A stretch of DNA of 64,000 bases from Candidatus Obscuribacterales bacterium (lineage in GTDB: Bacteria > Cyanobacteriota > Vampirovibrionia > Obscuribacterales > Obscuribacteraceae): positions 1 to 64,000 of the forward strand of contig JAIETF010000051.1 of assembly GCA_019745415.1 (NCBI GenBank), written 5' to 3'. Shown here in pieces: positions 34,805 to 42,882 of the stretch (position 1 is its first letter; every line of letters begins with the position of its first letter). A program made the position numbers and the translations under genes. Below the pieces are notes generated by a model that saw only the letters and a program-made list of their open reading frames with translations, did no database searches and had not been told where the DNA came from.

Positions 34805-36292
34805 CTATTTTCCTTTCTTGTACTGCCTTTTGCCATAAATCCAGGTCTCATCAACAGCTCTGTCGTCCCCGACCGAATATACACCAAACAATAAACTAGC
34901 CGCTTGATCCATCGTGGTAGGTCTATCGCAAATCAAAGATTGATGCCAGGCAGTGGCAGGTGGTCCGCCCTTCCAGTCTAGAACTACGAAATCAGCTTCT
35001 TTACCAGGCTCAAAATTACCAATCTTGTCGTCCAGATAAAGGCCCTGAGCTCCGCCCAGAGTGAGAGAATAAAATGCGCGATAAGCATTCAGCTTATTGC
35101 GCTCGGCGGCGCTGTCGTCTTGCCTACTAGGATCAAGACTACCATCCAGCATGGTGTTGTTGCACATTCCCACCTTATACATTTGATCTAAAACACTGAG
35201 CATAGAAAAACGATTGCCGCCGCCCATATCGGTGCCGAAAACCAAACGCACTCGGCTATTTGGATCTGTGGCTCGTCCCAGTCGAAACAATCCGCTGCCC
35301 AGAAACAAATTTGATACAGGACAGACTGAAACCGTAGCACCGGCTTTTGACAAACGAGCATACTCACTATCTGAAAGCCAAACACCATGCCCTGCTACAA
35401 ACTTGGGACCGACCAGTCCATACTTTTCATAACAACCTAAATAATCTCTGACCCCGTGCTCAAGGGGAGCGCTTCTAGTTTCAGTGGGATTTTCGCTGAT
35501 ATGAGTATTGACCCAGCAATCAGGAAACTCTTTGTGCAACTGCGAACACTTTTGCAAAAGCTCGGGGCTATCACCATAGGCAAAGCGCGGCGTTATCGCA
35601 TAGAGATTGCGGCCTTTACCATGATACTTTTCAATAAGCCTTTTGCTCTCAGTGTAGAACATATCTGGCGGTGTCATAAAAGTCTTGGGAACATTCCTAT
35701 CGATACCACCGATTCCACAAATGACACGCATATTGCGATTACCAGCTTCGTCAAAGAAAGCTTCAACGGCCGTCGGGAAAGCGGTGCCATAGTCTAAAAC
35801 CGTCGTGGTGCCGCCGGCAAGCATATTGTCAAAATAATGCTTGACGCCTTCTTTGGCATAAGTTGGATCTTTATACTTAGTCTCCTCAGGAAAGATCCAT
35901 TGCTGCAACCAGGGTAAAAGTTGCTGCCCATATGCGCCTAACACGCGAGTTTGAGGAAAATGAACATGCCCATCTATGAAGCCAGGCAGAATTAGTCTGT
36001 CTTGTATTGTGGTGACCTTTGCCTTCGGATACTTTGAGACGATCTCTGAATATGGACCAAAAGCCTTAATAATGCCGTTATCTATTACCAACATACCATC
36101 GGCAAAAAAACGAGCTGACTCTTCTTCATGACCAATATGCTTCCAGGGGTCATCGGTAAAATCAAAAAATGAGCCCCGCACCGCCACCAAGTTATCATCT
36201 GCCGCTTGCGCTGGCAGCATCAGGCTGCTCATCGAAACAAGCATGGTGAGTGCTGTTAAGATCGCTTTCTTGAAGCGGGGCTGCTTTATCAT
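34805..36292 (-). CDS. guaD: Guanine deaminase with an N-terminal signal peptide
   Basis: 495 residues. It is an amidohydrolase with PGFIDGHVHFPQTRVLGAYG (metal-binding HxH at about 109-111), NTHISEN, FVAGHGVWLS and VFGTDMGGG near the expected positions, matching guanine deaminase, which turns guanine into xanthine and ammonia. The N-terminus (IKQPRFKKAILTALTMLVSM...AQA-ADD) is a clear signal peptide, unusual for this normally cytosolic enzyme. The ATG at 36292 was taken because GGAGG lies about 10 nt upstream; a TTG at 36298 is possible. Convergent with the beta-helix gene. Confidence 0.87.
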   Translation of the reverse strand: MIKQPRFKKAILTALTMLVSMSSLMLPAQAADDNLVAVRGSFFDFTDDPWKHIGHEEESARFFADGMLVIDNGIIKAFGPYSEIVSKYPKAKVTTIQDRLILPGFIDGHVHFPQTRVLGAYGQQLLPWLQQWIFPEETKYKDPTYAKEGVKHYFDNMLAGGTTTVLDYGTAFPTAVEAFFDEAGNRNMRVICGIGGIDRNVPKTFMTPPDMFYTESKRLIEKYHGKGRNLYAITPRFAYGDSPELLQKCSQLHKEFPDCWVNTHISENPTETRSAPLEHGVRDYLGCYEKYGLVGPKFVAGHGVWLSDSEYARLSKAGATVSVCPVSNLFLGSGLFRLGRATDPNSRVRLVFGTDMGGGNRFSMLSVLDQMYKVGMCNNTMLDGSLDPSRQDDSAAERNKLNAYRAFYSLTLGGAQGLYLDDKIGNFEPGKEADFVVLDWKGGPPATAWHQSLICDRPTTMDQAASLLFGVYSVGDDRAVDETWIYGKRQYKKGK

Positions 36293-36345
36293 GAACAATT
36301 ATCCTCCAATTTTGACATTTCCAAGCTAAGAAACCATATTTGATA

Positions 36346-38901
36346 TCACTCAACGGCACCCATCAACTCACCAAAGCCGATGTTGCTTGAGCGTAGCAAA
36401 GCCTTTAGGTCATACAGCATATAGATGCGACTATTGATTAAACTTATTGTCTCAGACAGCTTATTATGTTTTTTTCCCTCAGCCGAAAGCTTGTCTATCA
36501 CGGCTTCTTTTTTGATATCTAAGTTGACCAGCTTTGAATCAGACCAGTACTTGATCAATTCCGCTCTTCTGGAAAGTCCGCTGGCAGAGCGCGGTGATTG
36601 AGCATCGAGGAACTTTATCATAAGCGGCGACAATCGAGCGGTTCTCGAAGTTCTGCCGAATGCAGCCCCCAGATAGCTCGGAGCCACTGGCGCCAGCCTA
36701 TAGCCGCCATGTCCCTCGACCATGGTGAGCGCCGCCAGTCCGAGAATCAAACCGCCCGAAACAAGATTGATGCGATTACTAGCCAAAAGCTGATGACTGC
36801 TGGCGCTCAGAGCCATAGAATCTGAAACAATGCCAAGTATTCCAAGCTGATAAAAGTTGGCGATATTTGTAGATTGTATTGATAATCTACGCAACTTATT
36901 CATATGGTCAAGCACCTGCGATTCAAGCAAAATCTCGTGGGTGAGCAGACTAGCAGTGGCCGATGTATCGAGGAAACCAGCCAACAATGCCCTAGTCACT
37001 TCCAACTTGGCGCCTTGCTCTTCGCTAGACTGAGCAGCTTGTACTTTGGACTCTATGGCAAGCAAGTTCGCAGCACCGGCAGCTTCAGCGCTCAAGTTCG
37101 CCCTTGCGACGTTAAGACTACTAGAGGTCAAACTTACCCTTTCAGCGGGATAGACCTGATTGAGCAAATCAAGCAGCTGCTGATCGAAGCGACAAAACTG
37201 TTCGTTTAACGATGTGAGTAGCAAGATTCTGTCTTTGACCAGCTTGATTGTATCGAAGCGACAACTAGGCATAGCTGCAAGTTTTTCCAGACTACCCGCC
37301 TTATCTAGATCAGTACTTACCAAAGCGCGTTTCTTCCAAACGGCAATGAGATGCTCTCGACGAGACTTACCAGGTTCATCGGTGCTTGGATTATTGATGA
37401 AGTTCCAAACTAAAGGCGAAAAACCATAGCAGCCTCGTGCCTTGATATTGAAGAAATCTGCTAGAGAATTAGGTTCTGCCTCATTTTTGCGCCAGCCGCC
37501 ATGGGTTGCAGCTAAAGAAATAGTGGTGATTAAAAGACCGATTGAATTCTGAATTATGAATAATTGGCTTCCCGCTTTACCGTACTCTTTCAAATAACAC
37601 CAGCCGGCACAAGCACCAAGGGTGCCTGATTGAACGAAGTTGGTTTGATAGGTCTTCTGCAAAAAGCGATCGCGACGTGTCGTCATTTGAGCCAGAACCA
37701 CATCATACTGATAGTTTAGTTCTTCCTGGCACCTATCTCGCGCAATCTGCATCTCTAAATACCCATAGAGAATTCTCTCCAAGACTTTAGTTCTCAGCTC
37801 ATTTCTGCCCAAGTCATCCAGCGATTCTCTACCTGAGGTGAGCTCACTCAGTATAGAGTCCAGTTCTAGTAAATCAGCCGCTTCTTGCGCTCCTTTGGTC
37901 AAGCCTGCCATTTTTGAAGCGGAAGATGCCTTGACGTCGCCTATGCGACAGCCGACATTAGCTGCAACCGGATGAAAATCGCTTACTTGCTGCAGCAGTT
38001 CGAACAGGTCTTTATCAAAACCTTGCACTACAGTAAAGAGAGACCACAAAAGCAAGATGCGCGAATTGAGAACATCCATCTTTTGGGCTTTACCTCCTGC
38101 AATTCCGGCAAGAGTCTCAGGCTTATCAAGATCAGCATGATAGCGCTCTTTCCATAACACTTTCAGCGACTGCCGACGTGTAGAAATAGCGCCGACTGGA
38201 ATCGAGTCTAGATACTTTGCCACAAGCGGGGGCAAATTCTCTCCGTCAACAGGCTTACCATCGAGCATATAGTAAAGAAACTTAGGCGGACTAAAATCAC
38301 CCACACCGCCCCAAAAGCGGTTGTACATGATATTCAAGAGAGGCAGCCCGATGGACAATCCAGCGCCGACACAGGTACCGACCGCAGACTGAATAAACTG
38401 ATTGTGAATGCGTGAATAAGGCTCGACTGTGCCGTATAAGACACCGAGTTGCGTAAAGTTGGCGGCATTGAAAGCCTGATTGACTCTGTCAACCTTTCGC
38501 TGTTGTCGAGCCTGCACATTATAGGCATAGGCCATCTCGCACTCCAGCCTATCTTCAGCCTCTTGCACCTGAAAAACAGCTTGCATAATGCGGCGCAATA
38601 CTTTGCCGCGCAGTCTGAGCATTTCAGCCCGAGATTGAACGTGAGCGGCGGCGCCAGCATTGCGTAAGGCAGCAAGGCGCTCAACCTCCTCGGCGATGCC
38701 AAGAATGGAAGCCGTCTGGCTTGCCCTAGATAAAGAAGAAGCAGCAACACTTCTTTCCGCAACACTCTTCTGCGCAGCAGTTAAGCTATCTGCAGCAACG
38801 ACAGGCGCTATAGATGCTTGCCCGATGATCACGAGAATGATCATGAGAACGCTCGTCAAAGCTTGCATGCGCCTAGCAAGGGGAAATCCGCAAATCGACA
38901 C
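36346..38901 (-). CDS. Large exported/membrane protein built of three ~270-residue repeats
   Basis: 851 residues with a signal peptide or anchor at about 12-36. Three units recur. Each has a helical segment (KVLRRIMQAVFQVQEAEDRLE; KVLERILYGYLEMQIARDRCQ; EVTRALLAGFLDT...), an N-F-x-Q-x-G-x-L motif (NFTQLGVLYG, NFVQSGTLGA, NFYQLGILGI), a hydrophobic hairpin, an L-x-P-L-x-x-[KN]-[YF] motif, an RR-x-x-L/H-x-x-x-W motif, and the closing L-x-[DN]-[SR]-I-[LY]-[LM] helix. I know no such family. It starts with GTG one base behind the stop of the flavoprotein gene, so co-expression with it is likely. Confidence 0.7.
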   Translation of the reverse strand: MSICGFPLARRMQALTSVLMIILVIIGQASIAPVVAADSLTAAQKSVAERSVAASSLSRASQTASILGIAEEVERLAALRNAGAAAHVQSRAEMLRLRGKVLRRIMQAVFQVQEAEDRLECEMAYAYNVQARQQRKVDRVNQAFNAANFTQLGVLYGTVEPYSRIHNQFIQSAVGTCVGAGLSIGLPLLNIMYNRFWGGVGDFSPPKFLYYMLDGKPVDGENLPPLVAKYLDSIPVGAISTRRQSLKVLWKERYHADLDKPETLAGIAGGKAQKMDVLNSRILLLWSLFTVVQGFDKDLFELLQQVSDFHPVAANVGCRIGDVKASSASKMAGLTKGAQEAADLLELDSILSELTSGRESLDDLGRNELRTKVLERILYGYLEMQIARDRCQEELNYQYDVVLAQMTTRRDRFLQKTYQTNFVQSGTLGACAGWCYLKEYGKAGSQLFIIQNSIGLLITTISLAATHGGWRKNEAEPNSLADFFNIKARGCYGFSPLVWNFINNPSTDEPGKSRREHLIAVWKKRALVSTDLDKAGSLEKLAAMPSCRFDTIKLVKDRILLLTSLNEQFCRFDQQLLDLLNQVYPAERVSLTSSSLNVARANLSAEAAGAANLLAIESKVQAAQSSEEQGAKLEVTRALLAGFLDTSATASLLTHEILLESQVLDHMNKLRRLSIQSTNIANFYQLGILGIVSDSMALSASSHQLLASNRINLVSGGLILGLAALTMVEGHGGYRLAPVAPSYLGAAFGRTSRTARLSPLMIKFLDAQSPRSASGLSRRAELIKYWSDSKLVNLDIKKEAVIDKLSAEGKKHNKLSETISLINSRIYMLYDLKALLRSSNIGFGELMGAVE

Positions 38902-38902
38902 G

Positions 38903-40441
38903 CTAAGAGAGCCCCTCTCCTTGTCTAAAAAACAAGCCTTGAGGATCTAATTTGTCGCGCAATTGGCAAAGACGTTTATAGTTATCAGTGCTGAAAGCGG
39001 TCTTGATCTTATCAGGACAAGAGACTATATCGGTCTCACCTAGATAATAGCCATGTGTATAGGGTTGCAAAAGCGCCAGAGTCTTTTTGTGCCATGCGAG
39101 GTTGGATTGGTCGTCGCAAGTATCAGTCCACATGGTCCACGGTCCACCATAGAGGCGAGCACTCATGGAAAAGGCGGCATCGCCAGGCTTCCTATCCGGC
39201 ACCGTTGAGCCTGTGAAGAGAGCATACATGAGAACAGTTTCGGCAGATTCGACAGCTAAGAAGTGCTCCTTTACCGCCCCTATTATTTCTTCAAGCGGCG
39301 AATTTGAGAACATAGCCTGTACTTGATTGCGTCGCCCCTGACGCCACAATGAACCAGAGAAATCAAAGAGCTTCTCAAAATCCACCGGCTCATTCTCGGT
39401 TCGGCTAAGGCTCTTCTCAATAAGAGGGCACCGCTCCAGCAATTTAGTGGCAGCTCTAGCTTCATCTTCGCTGTCAGCGAAAGTGGTAGCGGTTACCATA
39501 CAAACTTTACCGTTGCGCAAACCAGCCTTATCCTTCAGCTCAACCGGTGCCTCAGCAAGCCAAAAGCTGAACTCCACGTTGGAAGGCAGCTGAACTGCTA
39601 CCTCTCGCGCCCATTTTGCCAAAGCCAGACAATCATCATAGGCATAGACGTAAGAACTAGCGGTTATGTACTTTGGCAAGGGATATAAGTTGAGGTGATA
39701 GCGGGTGACTACGCCGAAAAACTCAGAACCAGCCCCTCTTGCGGCCCAAAAGTAGTCCTGGTGAGCAGAGGCGCTAGCCTTGATCAACTCACCGGAAGCG
39801 GTGACAAGTTCAATAGCTTCCACGCTGGCAGAGCCAGGTCCCCAAACTCCTTGATTCCAGGACATCCCACCGCTAAGCAAATAACCACTTAGTTTTACCT
39901 GAGGACAATGGCCACTCGGGTAAGCCAAACCATGCGCGTTCAGAACCTTTTGAATATCTCTATTGCTGATGATAGGCTGAACAACAGCCCTGCGCCCATC
40001 TATATCCAAGGAAATAACCTGGTTGAGATCACTGAGATCAATGAGCATGCCACCCTGTCGCAACGAAGGGTTGCACCAATTGTGACCACCACCGCGCACG
40101 GCTACCTTAAGATTGTTGGAGCGAGCAAATTTTACGGCCGCAACAACATCTTGATCATCAACAACTCTTACCACCACCTGCGGTTTTCGGTCCGGCTGCA
40201 ATTTATTCCAAAGGTCACCGAAAACCAACTGGTCAAAATCAGAATCCGACTGACTGAACGCTTGTCCACGCAACTCTTTGCGCAGACGATGTAAGGGAAA
40301 AGTAGACAATCTTGACTCTTTATTTGCCGCAGCCGAATCAGGGCCCAAATAAAGTGAACCAAATGCCGACAATCCACCAACCAAGAAATCCCGGCGAGAC
40401 AGACCGAAGGGAGGATTACCGTTGCCACCCTCTACGGACAC
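38903..40441 (-). CDS. Tat-exported bicovalent FAD oxidoreductase, berberine-bridge-enzyme type
   Basis: 512 residues. The N-terminus has a twin-arginine motif SRRDFLVGGLSAFGS, so it is exported folded. The FAD-binding domain (PF01565) follows, with AVRGGGHNWCNPS (H120) and YPSGHCPQVKLSG (C179), the two residues that attach FAD covalently in the BBE/GOOX group. The C-terminal BBE domain contains NYKRLCQLRDKLDPQGLF. Members oxidise sugars, alcohols or alkaloids with O2; the substrate here is unknown. The GTG start has GAGG about 9 nt upstream. The three-repeat protein gene follows directly. Confidence 0.88.
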   Translation of the reverse strand: MSVEGGNGNPPFGLSRRDFLVGGLSAFGSLYLGPDSAAANKESRLSTFPLHRLRKELRGQAFSQSDSDFDQLVFGDLWNKLQPDRKPQVVVRVVDDQDVVAAVKFARSNNLKVAVRGGGHNWCNPSLRQGGMLIDLSDLNQVISLDIDGRRAVVQPIISNRDIQKVLNAHGLAYPSGHCPQVKLSGYLLSGGMSWNQGVWGPGSASVEAIELVTASGELIKASASAHQDYFWAARGAGSEFFGVVTRYHLNLYPLPKYITASSYVYAYDDCLALAKWAREVAVQLPSNVEFSFWLAEAPVELKDKAGLRNGKVCMVTATTFADSEDEARAATKLLERCPLIEKSLSRTENEPVDFEKLFDFSGSLWRQGRRNQVQAMFSNSPLEEIIGAVKEHFLAVESAETVLMYALFTGSTVPDRKPGDAAFSMSARLYGGPWTMWTDTCDDQSNLAWHKKTLALLQPYTHGYYLGETDIVSCPDKIKTAFSTDNYKRLCQLRDKLDPQGLFFRQGEGLS

Positions 40442-40609
40442 CCGAGAACCTCACGATTAATTAGACATCAACTACAGAAAGCCTATGGCATAGAATCTAC
40501 CAGGGCTCGAATAGATTAGCAGATGAGTTTGTCCAATTCTTCCATGCCATTCATTAATTCTCATTTTTGAATATGATAATATAAAACAGACTTTTCAAGA
40601 AGAAAAGTA

Positions 40610-40666
40610 CCCTCAAAGGGCAAGTGCATAGCTGATACCACCAGCAGTACTATCAGCTTCGCACTT
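40610..40666 (-). terminator. Hairpin terminator region of the lipoprotein operon
   Basis: On the minus strand, 9 nt after the lipoprotein stop, AAGTGC-x2-AGCTGATA (40666-40651) pairs with TATCAGCT-x2-GCACTT (40637-40622) around a 13-nt loop. A smaller CCCTTTGAGGG hairpin (40620-40610) and the T-rich TACTTTTCTTC follow. The rest of 40442-40609 holds only possible promoter sequence for the flavoprotein gene. Confidence 0.55.
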
Positions 40667-40674
40667 CACTTACT

Positions 40675-41637
40675 TCACTTCTCCTCCGGTGGCGGCGGCA
40701 CAGACAAACTGCGCACCAGACCCCGGCGGAAAAGCTCTCTATCTGCCTTTATCTTCAACGACTTAGCCGGCACATTGACGATAAGATGCCAGTCGGTGTA
40801 CTCAGTGCTGCGTCCTTTATCCATCATAAAAAGACGCAAGTCTACTTCATCTTTCATGATATCGAAACTCTTCTTGGTCCATGGCCAACATTCAAATGTG
40901 GTCGACTCATTCATTATGTCGGTGCCGTCGATTATCTGAAAGTCGCTGGTCAACTGGTCTATGAATGGATTTGAAATGCTACCCTGTGAAACAATTTTGA
41001 CAGCTTTACGATAGAGCAAACGCTTGGGATTCTGAGTGCCGTTGGGCAAGAGAGCCGGTTCCATGCCTTTCAAGATATAAACCTTCAGCTCAAATGGGGT
41101 GCCGTATCTTTCGCCCATCGCTTGCACTTCATAATAAGCACCATCTAGCTTGATGCTTTTGATCTTGAGCTCTGATGCCTCTTTCAAACGAGAGGTTTTA
41201 TCATCATGCTTGAGATTGCCTTTGATCAAGCTCTTGTGCTTGCTCAAAAATTCGGTCACTTCTTTGAATTCTTTTTTGTCATAGATAATCTCAAAGCTGG
41301 TGGCGTTCTTATAAGGCTCTTTCACCGCCAATACCAAAATCTGATTGGGCACCACACCCTCTGTAGTAGTAGCCACGACATAGTCTTTGCCGTTTAGCGA
41401 AAATGCGCTAAGCAATCTAGCCTCAAAAGCGTCATTCTGATTATCTTTGAAGCGCACCCAACCTGCTCGCTCTTCGCGTAAGACGCGCGCTTGCAACTCT
41501 TTCGAAACTTCAACCGGCGTCTCTTTAACTTCTGGATTGAGCACTTGTTTCAGAAAAAGACTGCAACCGGACAAACTGAGACTGCACAGCGAAATTACCA
41601 GTAATTTGCACCAGTTCCGAATGTTTATAGACATCAT
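40675..41637 (-). CDS. Lipoprotein of unknown function
   Basis: 320 residues. The lipobox LSLSGC (C25) marks it as a lipoprotein. The mature part alternates strands and charged loops (RFKDNQNDAFEARLLSAFSL, DYVVATTTEGVVPNQILVLA) and contains no motif I know. It starts 8 bp behind the GGDEF-like gene and is closed by the hairpin at 40622-40666, so the two genes form one unit. Confidence 0.7.
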   Translation of the reverse strand: MMSINIRNWCKLLVISLCSLSLSGCSLFLKQVLNPEVKETPVEVSKELQARVLREERAGWVRFKDNQNDAFEARLLSAFSLNGKDYVVATTTEGVVPNQILVLAVKEPYKNATSFEIIYDKKEFKEVTEFLSKHKSLIKGNLKHDDKTSRLKEASELKIKSIKLDGAYYEVQAMGERYGTPFELKVYILKGMEPALLPNGTQNPKRLLYRKAVKIVSQGSISNPFIDQLTSDFQIIDGTDIMNESTTFECWPWTKKSFDIMKDEVDLRLFMMDKGRSTEYTDWHLIVNVPAKSLKIKADRELFRRGLVRSLSVPPPPEEK

Positions 41638-41644
41638 ATCTGTT

Positions 41645-42346
41645 TTAAACCGAAACTACCCGGTCTCCGCCTCTTACTAAAGCAGTATCAAGAGCCTCAA
41701 TAGCACATGCTATCAGAAGATCGTATTCGCTTGCATGCTCGGGGAAAGTTGCCACACCAACCGATGCTGTTACCGAAAAATTGTGCCAGTTATGCACTAT
41801 GGCCTGATTGCCAATGCGCTGCCGCACTCTTTCACCAACAAGAGCAGCCCCGGCTGAATTGGTCTGGGGCAAGATGACGGCATAATTGGCTTCGCTGTAC
41901 TTGCAAGCGACATCGACTTCGCGAAGAGCACCGCGCAAGGCGTTTGAAACTATCTTGAGCAGAGCATCGCAAGTAAGCTGACCATACTGCCTGAAGAGAT
42001 CGTCGAAAGAATCAATCGAAACCATTATCAGCGAAGCTGGATGCTTATAGCGCTTGGCTCTAGCTAATTCGGCCTTTAATTCTTTGATAAAGGCGCGGTG
42101 GTTGTATAGTTCGGTAACCGGGTCTAGGAGGGCGAGCTTTTCGATGTCTTCACCGCGTGCTGCCGCCAAAGAGACCTGCTGAATAACCAGAGCAGTCTGC
42201 TTTTCATAGTCGCGCACTCTTTCCAGAACAGCCGAATTAGCCTGCAAAGCCTCAGCCAACTGCGGTCTGCTTTTGCGCAAATCAGATATCACCCGAGTAA
42301 ACAAGGGTTCAACAGGTTTGACTTCAGCACCGGGCTCGTTAGCCAT
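41645..42346 (-). CDS. GGDEF-family protein with a degenerate active site
   Basis: 233 residues. A short helical N-terminus is followed from about residue 70 by a GGDEF fold: LLDPVTELYNHRAFIKEL, ASLIMVSIDSFDDLFRQYG, and SVTASVGVATFPEHASEYD. The catalytic loop reads CKYSEANYAVILP instead of the R-x-GGDEF-x-x-x-L-P consensus, and the preceding G-D is C-D. It should not make cyclic di-GMP and may bind a nucleotide or partner instead. SD GGGAGG is present. Confidence 0.82.
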   Translation of the reverse strand: MANEPGAEVKPVEPLFTRVISDLRKSRPQLAEALQANSAVLERVRDYEKQTALVIQQVSLAAARGEDIEKLALLDPVTELYNHRAFIKELKAELARAKRYKHPASLIMVSIDSFDDLFRQYGQLTCDALLKIVSNALRGALREVDVACKYSEANYAVILPQTNSAGAALVGERVRQRIGNQAIVHNWHNFSVTASVGVATFPEHASEYDLLIACAIEALDTALVRGGDRVVSV

Positions 42347-42414
42347 ATAGCCTCCCGCTATTCAAATACCAACCAGAGACTAATTTACCGCACTTTCAGA
42401 GCAAACGCGACAGC

Positions 42415-42819
42415 TTACTTCCTTTTCTTGCCTTTCTTATGTATGTGCAGGCGCTTGATTGGCTTAGATTTTTCCACATGCCTTTCGATAATATCTTTGC
42501 AGTCAGCCTCGGTAACACCGCCATAGCAAACGCCATGGCTCTCCACCGAAACCACCGGACCATGCTTGCAGAGCCCCAGACAGTCCGACTTCTTCACTTT
42601 CAATATATTATCGAGCTCACATTTTTCGATGGTCTTGCGCAAGACTTTCAGCACATCTTCAGAATCTAGCCTTGAGCAGTGCTTGCCCTCGGTGCAGACC
42701 AAGAGCCGGGTGCGCTCTTTCTTTTTGCATTTACCGCCGGGCTTATGGTTTTTGCTGAAACTAGAATGAGGCACCGCTGTGATTCCTAAAGTACGACCGC
42801 ATGGCGTTATTCTAGCCAC
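42415..42819 (-). CDS. Thioredoxin-like [2Fe-2S] ferredoxin
   Basis: 134 residues. The ferredoxin domain (about 40-115) has VCTEGKHCSR and later SDCLGLCKHGPVVSVES, giving the C-x4/5-C ... C-x3-C pattern of the thioredoxin-like ferredoxin family. A basic N-terminal extension and a Lys/His-rich tail (RLHIHKKGKKRK) flank it. The start is GTG. It is a single gene and likely a small electron carrier or Fe-S sensor; it has no clear partner nearby. Confidence 0.75.
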   Translation of the reverse strand: MARITPCGRTLGITAVPHSSFSKNHKPGGKCKKKERTRLLVCTEGKHCSRLDSEDVLKVLRKTIEKCELDNILKVKKSDCLGLCKHGPVVSVESHGVCYGGVTEADCKDIIERHVEKSKPIKRLHIHKKGKKRK

Positions 42820-42882
42820 ACTTGAGAGAATGGCAAGTGAATCTTCTCTATTGACAATTAAATTATCTGTAAAGAGCCCAAA

